In this document: piece after piece, positions 42,388-45,255 of the stretch
Position numbering within the stretch: position 1 is the stretch's first letter
Layout of the letters: each line of letters begins with the position of its first letter
DNA from: an uncultured Acidimicrobiales bacterium
Lineage (GTDB): Bacteria; Actinomycetota; Acidimicrobiia; Acidimicrobiales; SZUA-35
Assembly (NCBI GenBank): GCA_937925335.1
Contig: CALEWY010000045.1
Location: 1 to 45,255, forward strand
Length of the DNA: 45,255 bases
Direction of reading: 5' to 3'
The notes under the pieces: model-generated
Database searches by the model: none
Told to the model about the DNA's origin: nothing
Seen by the model: the letters and a program-made list of their open reading frames with translations, nothing else
Translations under genes and position numbers: made by a program

Positions 42388-42501
42388 TTACGCGTTGATC
42401 GCCATCACGCCCGAGAACGCAGCCAACAGCAACAACGCCGTCGCCCCGAAAACAAGCCACTGCCGCCATCGCTTGAGTGTGTTGATCACACCGAACTCCA
42501 C
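42388..42501 (-). CDS. Tiny single-helix membrane protein in front of the flippase
   Basis: 37 residues from the GTG at 42501 (GGAGGG 7 nt upstream decides this start; an open frame extends to 42603). It reads VEFGVINTLKRWRQWLVFG followed by a hydrophobic helix (ATALLLLAAFSGVMAINA), with a basic N-terminal side (KRWRQW) that would stay in the cytosol. It ends 4 bp before the flippase ATG. It may be an accessory subunit or a leader for translational coupling. Confidence 0.5.
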   Translation of the reverse strand: MEFGVINTLKRWRQWLVFGATALLLLAAFSGVMAINA

Positions 42502-42707
42502 TGTCCAGCCCTCCGCCGAACCCCGCCAGGGGTGGGCCGCCAAGCAACCCGCTCTCAACACTACGGGGCGATGGGCTGGCACTCCTTGCGTCAATTCGCC
42601 CACTGCCAGTGGGCCCTCTGGCCAACTATTCTCGGAGGGGTCATGACGGCGGCACTTCTGAACGCAACGAGCACTCCCGACTCATCGGGCACCTCTTTGG
42701 TGTGTGC

Positions 42708-43403
42708 ATGAATATCCCGAGCACCACCTCTGCGGGGCGACGTCTCGGCCGCGCCTTGATGGTCGCCAACGCGGCGATTCTCATCGGTGTGCTCTTCGGC
42801 CAGTTCACGATGACGTCGTTCGGCGCCGATCTGAACGAGGGCCTGTTTGCACCGCTCGCCGGCGGACTCTCCTCGATCCCCGGCATGGTGAGCGTGAGCA
42901 GCCGCCTGACCGACATCGGCAAGCTCACCGTCAACTACGGCATGGCGATCGGTGTCGCCGGCTTCGTGCTTCTCCTTCGACGAGATTGGCGGCCACCGGC
43001 ATTCCTCATCGCTGTGATGGTCGGTGCGAACGCCTTCCAGAGCATCGTGACCCGCATCGTTGACGGATCGACACCGACTGGTGAGCACGTCGTCGGTACC
43101 GCTGGCCCCTACCTCTCCGGCGGCGTACTCCGAGTCATCGTGCTCGGCGGACTGATCGCTGTCATGGCTGGTGTCTCACGTCGTGATGCCTACCGAATCG
43201 CCGCTGGCCTTGCCGCCGTTGAAGCGATCACCAGGATGGCGCTTGGCCGCCACTGGCCATTCGATATCGCAGCGTCAATTCCGCTTGGCTTCGCGCTGCT
43301 GTACGCGTCGCTCGAGTTCTACGACACGATCGTCGTTCCGAGGTTGAAGCCCGAGGCTGATCCGATCGTCGACGACAACCTCAAGGCGCTCGCAGAGCAC
43401 TAG
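42708..43403 (+). CDS. PAP2-like membrane phosphatase family protein
   Basis: 231 residues from the ATG at 42708. Six or so hydrophobic helices; a PAP2-type segment appears near YLSGGVLRVIVLGGLI and ALGRHWPFDIAASIPLGFA. The usual PSGH and SRxxxxxHxxxD motifs of PAP2 are partly changed (LSGG in place of PSGH; GRHWPFD is retained). It may therefore be inactive or a divergent lipid phosphatase. Ten bp separate it from the dapD start, so they are probably cotranscribed. Confidence 0.7.
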   Translation: MNIPSTTSAGRRLGRALMVANAAILIGVLFGQFTMTSFGADLNEGLFAPLAGGLSSIPGMVSVSSRLTDIGKLTVNYGMAIGVAGFVLLLRRDWRPPAFLIAVMVGANAFQSIVTRIVDGSTPTGEHVVGTAGPYLSGGVLRVIVLGGLIAVMAGVSRRDAYRIAAGLAAVEAITRMALGRHWPFDIAASIPLGFALLYASLEFYDTIVVPRLKPEADPIVDDNLKALAEH

Positions 43404-43413
43404 CGTTCGGTCG

Positions 43414-44535
43414 ATGCAATCGATCGAAGACATCAACGCTGAACGCACGCGCCTCGAAGAGGCCATCGATGGCTACGTAGCCCCCGCCGCCTTTGGCCTC
43501 GGCATCGCCACGATCGGCCCGGCCGGCGACATCCTCGACGTCGCCTACCCGGTTGCCAACGCCGGCGACCATCGATTCCCGGCCGCCGCCCTTGCGACCG
43601 CCCTCGGCCACGTCGCCGGCACTGCGACCTACCACGTCACCGACGACCAGATGGCCGCTGCTCTCGCCCTCGTCGAGCCCGCCGGCGCCGTCGATATCCC
43701 CCACCCAAACCTCGGCGCGTGGCGCTCACTCGCAACGATGAACGGCAAGGCAGCACTCGGCGGAACACGCCAGCTCGTTGCGGCGTTCATCGGCGATCTC
43801 GACGATGCATCGGGCGACGCGATCGACACCTACCTGCGCCTGCACCTGCTATCCCACCGAGTCACCGCTCCCGGCCAGATCAACATGAACGGCGTGTTCG
43901 GAACACTCACCAATGTCGTGTGGACCAACCTCGGGCCATTCGAGGTCGAGAACTTCGAGGCGACCCGAATCGGTCTGCGAGCGGAGGGCCACCATGTCGA
44001 GGTTCGCCTCGTCGACAAGTTCCCACCGATGCTCGACTACGTCGTGCCCGCCGGAGTCCGCATCGCAGACGGCAACCGCGTTCGCCTCGGCGCTCACCTG
44101 GCAGCCGGCACCACCGTCATGCACGAGGGCTTTTGCAACTTCAACGCCGGCACGCTCGGTTCCTCGATGGTCGAAGGTCGCATCTCCGCCGGTGTGCTCG
44201 TCGGTGATGGCTCCGATGTTGGTGGCGGTGCCTCGATCATGGGCACGCTGTCGGGCGGCGGCACCGAGACGATCAGCCTCGGCGAGAACTGCCTTCTCGG
44301 TGCAAACTCCGGCCTCGGCATCTCGCTCGGCGACAACTGCATCATCGAAGCAGGTCTCTACGTCACCGCAGGAACGCTCGTGAAGATGCCCGACGGTTCC
44401 ATCGCGAAGGCCCGGGATCTCTCTGGCGCCAGCGGCCTGCTCTTCCGTCGCAACTCACTCGATGGCAGCGTCGAAGCCCTCGCCCGCGAAGGCGCGAGCT
44501 GGCAGGGCCTCAACGAAGCCCTGCACGACAACTAG
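43414..44535 (+). CDS. dapD: Tetrahydrodipicolinate N-succinyltransferase (mycobacterial type)
   Basis: 373 residues (mycobacterial DapD is about 317, so the N-terminal part is longer). An N-terminal helical domain precedes a left-handed beta-helix: GGTRQLVAAFIGDLD, AGQINMNGVFGTL-type strands, then FCNFNAGTLGSSMVEGRISAG, GDGSDVGGGASIMGTLSGGG, and ENCLLGANSGLGISLGDNCII. These are typical of the hexapeptide DapD family of actinobacteria. It transfers succinyl from succinyl-CoA in the lysine/diaminopimelate pathway, the cell-wall cross-link precursor. Confidence 0.93.
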   Translation: MQSIEDINAERTRLEEAIDGYVAPAAFGLGIATIGPAGDILDVAYPVANAGDHRFPAAALATALGHVAGTATYHVTDDQMAAALALVEPAGAVDIPHPNLGAWRSLATMNGKAALGGTRQLVAAFIGDLDDASGDAIDTYLRLHLLSHRVTAPGQINMNGVFGTLTNVVWTNLGPFEVENFEATRIGLRAEGHHVEVRLVDKFPPMLDYVVPAGVRIADGNRVRLGAHLAAGTTVMHEGFCNFNAGTLGSSMVEGRISAGVLVGDGSDVGGGASIMGTLSGGGTETISLGENCLLGANSGLGISLGDNCIIEAGLYVTAGTLVKMPDGSIAKARDLSGASGLLFRRNSLDGSVEALAREGASWQGLNEALHDN

Positions 44536-44569
44536 GCCCTACACACCGACGAGGCCCTACACACCAACG
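44534..44569 (+). repeat. 18-bp tandem duplication after dapD
   Basis: AGGCCCTACACACCGACG at 44534-44551 and AGGCCCTACACACCAACG at 44552-44569, one base different. The first unit begins inside the dapD stop codon. GCCCT at 44554-44558 could pair with AGGGC near 44575, a weak terminator without a T-run. Confidence 0.7.
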
Positions 44570-44600
44570 AGGACAGGGCTCGGTCAGCCGAGTCGCCTTT

Positions 44601-45251
44601 CTACAGGTCGTACTTGGCGGCCAGCTCGAGGTGAGCGGCATGGTCGACACCGGCCGCCTCGGCAAGGTCTGGCCACGCCAGTGGATGTTCGAAGCTTGCG
44701 GTGACCTCGGACAAGCGCTCGTGGACCTCAGCTGGCGACAGAGCGGCCGGAGCTGCGATGTACAAGAAGATTCCGAGCACGAACTCACCGGGTTGGTTGG
44801 GATCGGCCACCTCGTAGTCGTCCCGCGGAGCCGCCCAAACACCCCAGCCATCATCCTGCAGGGTCTGACGGAAGCCATTCCATGCGTCCATCGTCGGGCC
44901 GGGTCCATCGAGCATCCACACGTTCGATTCCCGACCGGGGCGGGTCTCGACCACTCCAAAAACCGGGACCCATTCGTTGCCCAGCCGCTCGCGATCGTCG
45001 AGGTTCAACGGTGTCGCAGCGACGATCACGTTCAGATCGAAGACTTGTTCATCTTCAGACGGGTGGCTGACCTCAAGGATCCGAGCGGTGACCGGCCCAC
45101 TGCGGAGCGCAGCAAATTGGCGGAAGCCGCCGTTCTCGTCGGTGAGGACAACCTGACAGAACTCCATCGGGATGTCGATCGGGCCGTCACCATCAGACAT
45201 CGGCAGTTCGAGTCTCGTTGCGAGTTCGCGTACGAGGGTCCAATCGTCCAA
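44601..45251 (-). CDS. Unrecognised protein at the window edge (start uncertain)
   Basis: 216 residues if it starts at TTG 45251 (reads LDDWTLVRELATRLEL); the frame remains open to the window edge, so it may begin outside. The protein is soluble, with a balanced composition: MEFCQVVLTDENGGFRQF, then VFDLNVIVAATPLNLDDRE, WVPVFGVVETRPGRESNVW, and DDGWGVWAAPRDDYEV. No family recognised. It is convergent with dapD. Confidence 0.65.
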   Translation of the reverse strand: MDDWTLVRELATRLELPMSDGDGPIDIPMEFCQVVLTDENGGFRQFAALRSGPVTARILEVSHPSEDEQVFDLNVIVAATPLNLDDRERLGNEWVPVFGVVETRPGRESNVWMLDGPGPTMDAWNGFRQTLQDDGWGVWAAPRDDYEVADPNQPGEFVLGIFLYIAAPAALSPAEVHERLSEVTASFEHPLAWPDLAEAAGVDHAAHLELAAKYDL

Positions 45252-45255
45252 GCAT

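Overview
The window is about 45 kb of GC-rich actinobacterial DNA. It carries a 20S proteasome (prcBA), the Pup ligase pafA, the WYL regulators pafB and pafC, a tatB/A-tatC-helY block, a mycobacterial-type dapD and a DUF4193-like protein. This set, and the order prcB-prcA ... pafA-pafB-pafC ... tatA-tatC-helY, matches the Mycobacterium proteasome region. Other details (many GTG starts, several orphan proteins, a UGSC-partner-like gene) fit a free-living actinobacterium, perhaps of the Acidimicrobiia/Ilumatobacter type. The clade is my inference, not a measurement.

Layout. 0-4.3 kb is an accessory patch: the 5' end of a gene with a hairpin over its start codon, three orphan genes, a decayed tyrosine recombinase with two frameshifts, a MazEF-type toxin-antitoxin pair and a nested-hairpin repeat. 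4.3-6.6 kb holds a secreted two-repeat DUF4214-like protein and a membrane protein that ends at a very strong terminator. 6.6-10.4 kb is the most interesting part. A 35-codon hydrophobic peptide gene is divergent from a tightly overlapped operon of a sigma-70-like factor, a small orphan protein and a TPR-CHAT (caspase-fold) protease. 10.5-20.6 kb is mixed chromosome: a methyltransferase, an MFS transporter, an HTH protein, an AAA+ ATPase with a Pro/Ala/Gln tail, a UGSC-partner-like enzyme, a Xer-type recombinase, a basic/low-complexity protein overlapping a crotonase, and a GNAT.

20.6-29.8 kb runs on the minus strand: an AK-rich protein, a DUF4193-like acidic protein, a LysM-lytic transglycosylase, a two-domain ThyX-like protein, a DAG-kinase-like protein, helY, tatC and tatB/A. 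30-34.6 kb interrupts the mycobacterial-like order with a zinc-ribbon protein, a glycerophosphodiesterase, a secreted RNase Sa/barnase-type nuclease with its barstar inhibitor, a cupin, a zinc protease and signal peptidase I. 34.6-40.7 kb returns to protein degradation: pafC, pafB, pafA, a GNAT, prcA and prcB. pup and dop are not in the window. 40.8-45.3 kb holds a flippase with a tiny membrane protein in front of it, a PAP2-like membrane protein, dapD, and an unrecognised gene at the edge.

Four families of intergenic repeats are present. One nested-hairpin family occurs at both 4.2 kb and 38.1 kb; there are also a 91-bp duplication (14.9 kb), an 84-bp duplication in front of tatB/A (29.8 kb) and CCTCAGAGG-centred repeats behind prcA (39 kb). 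No tRNA, rRNA, CRISPR array or complete insertion sequence was seen.
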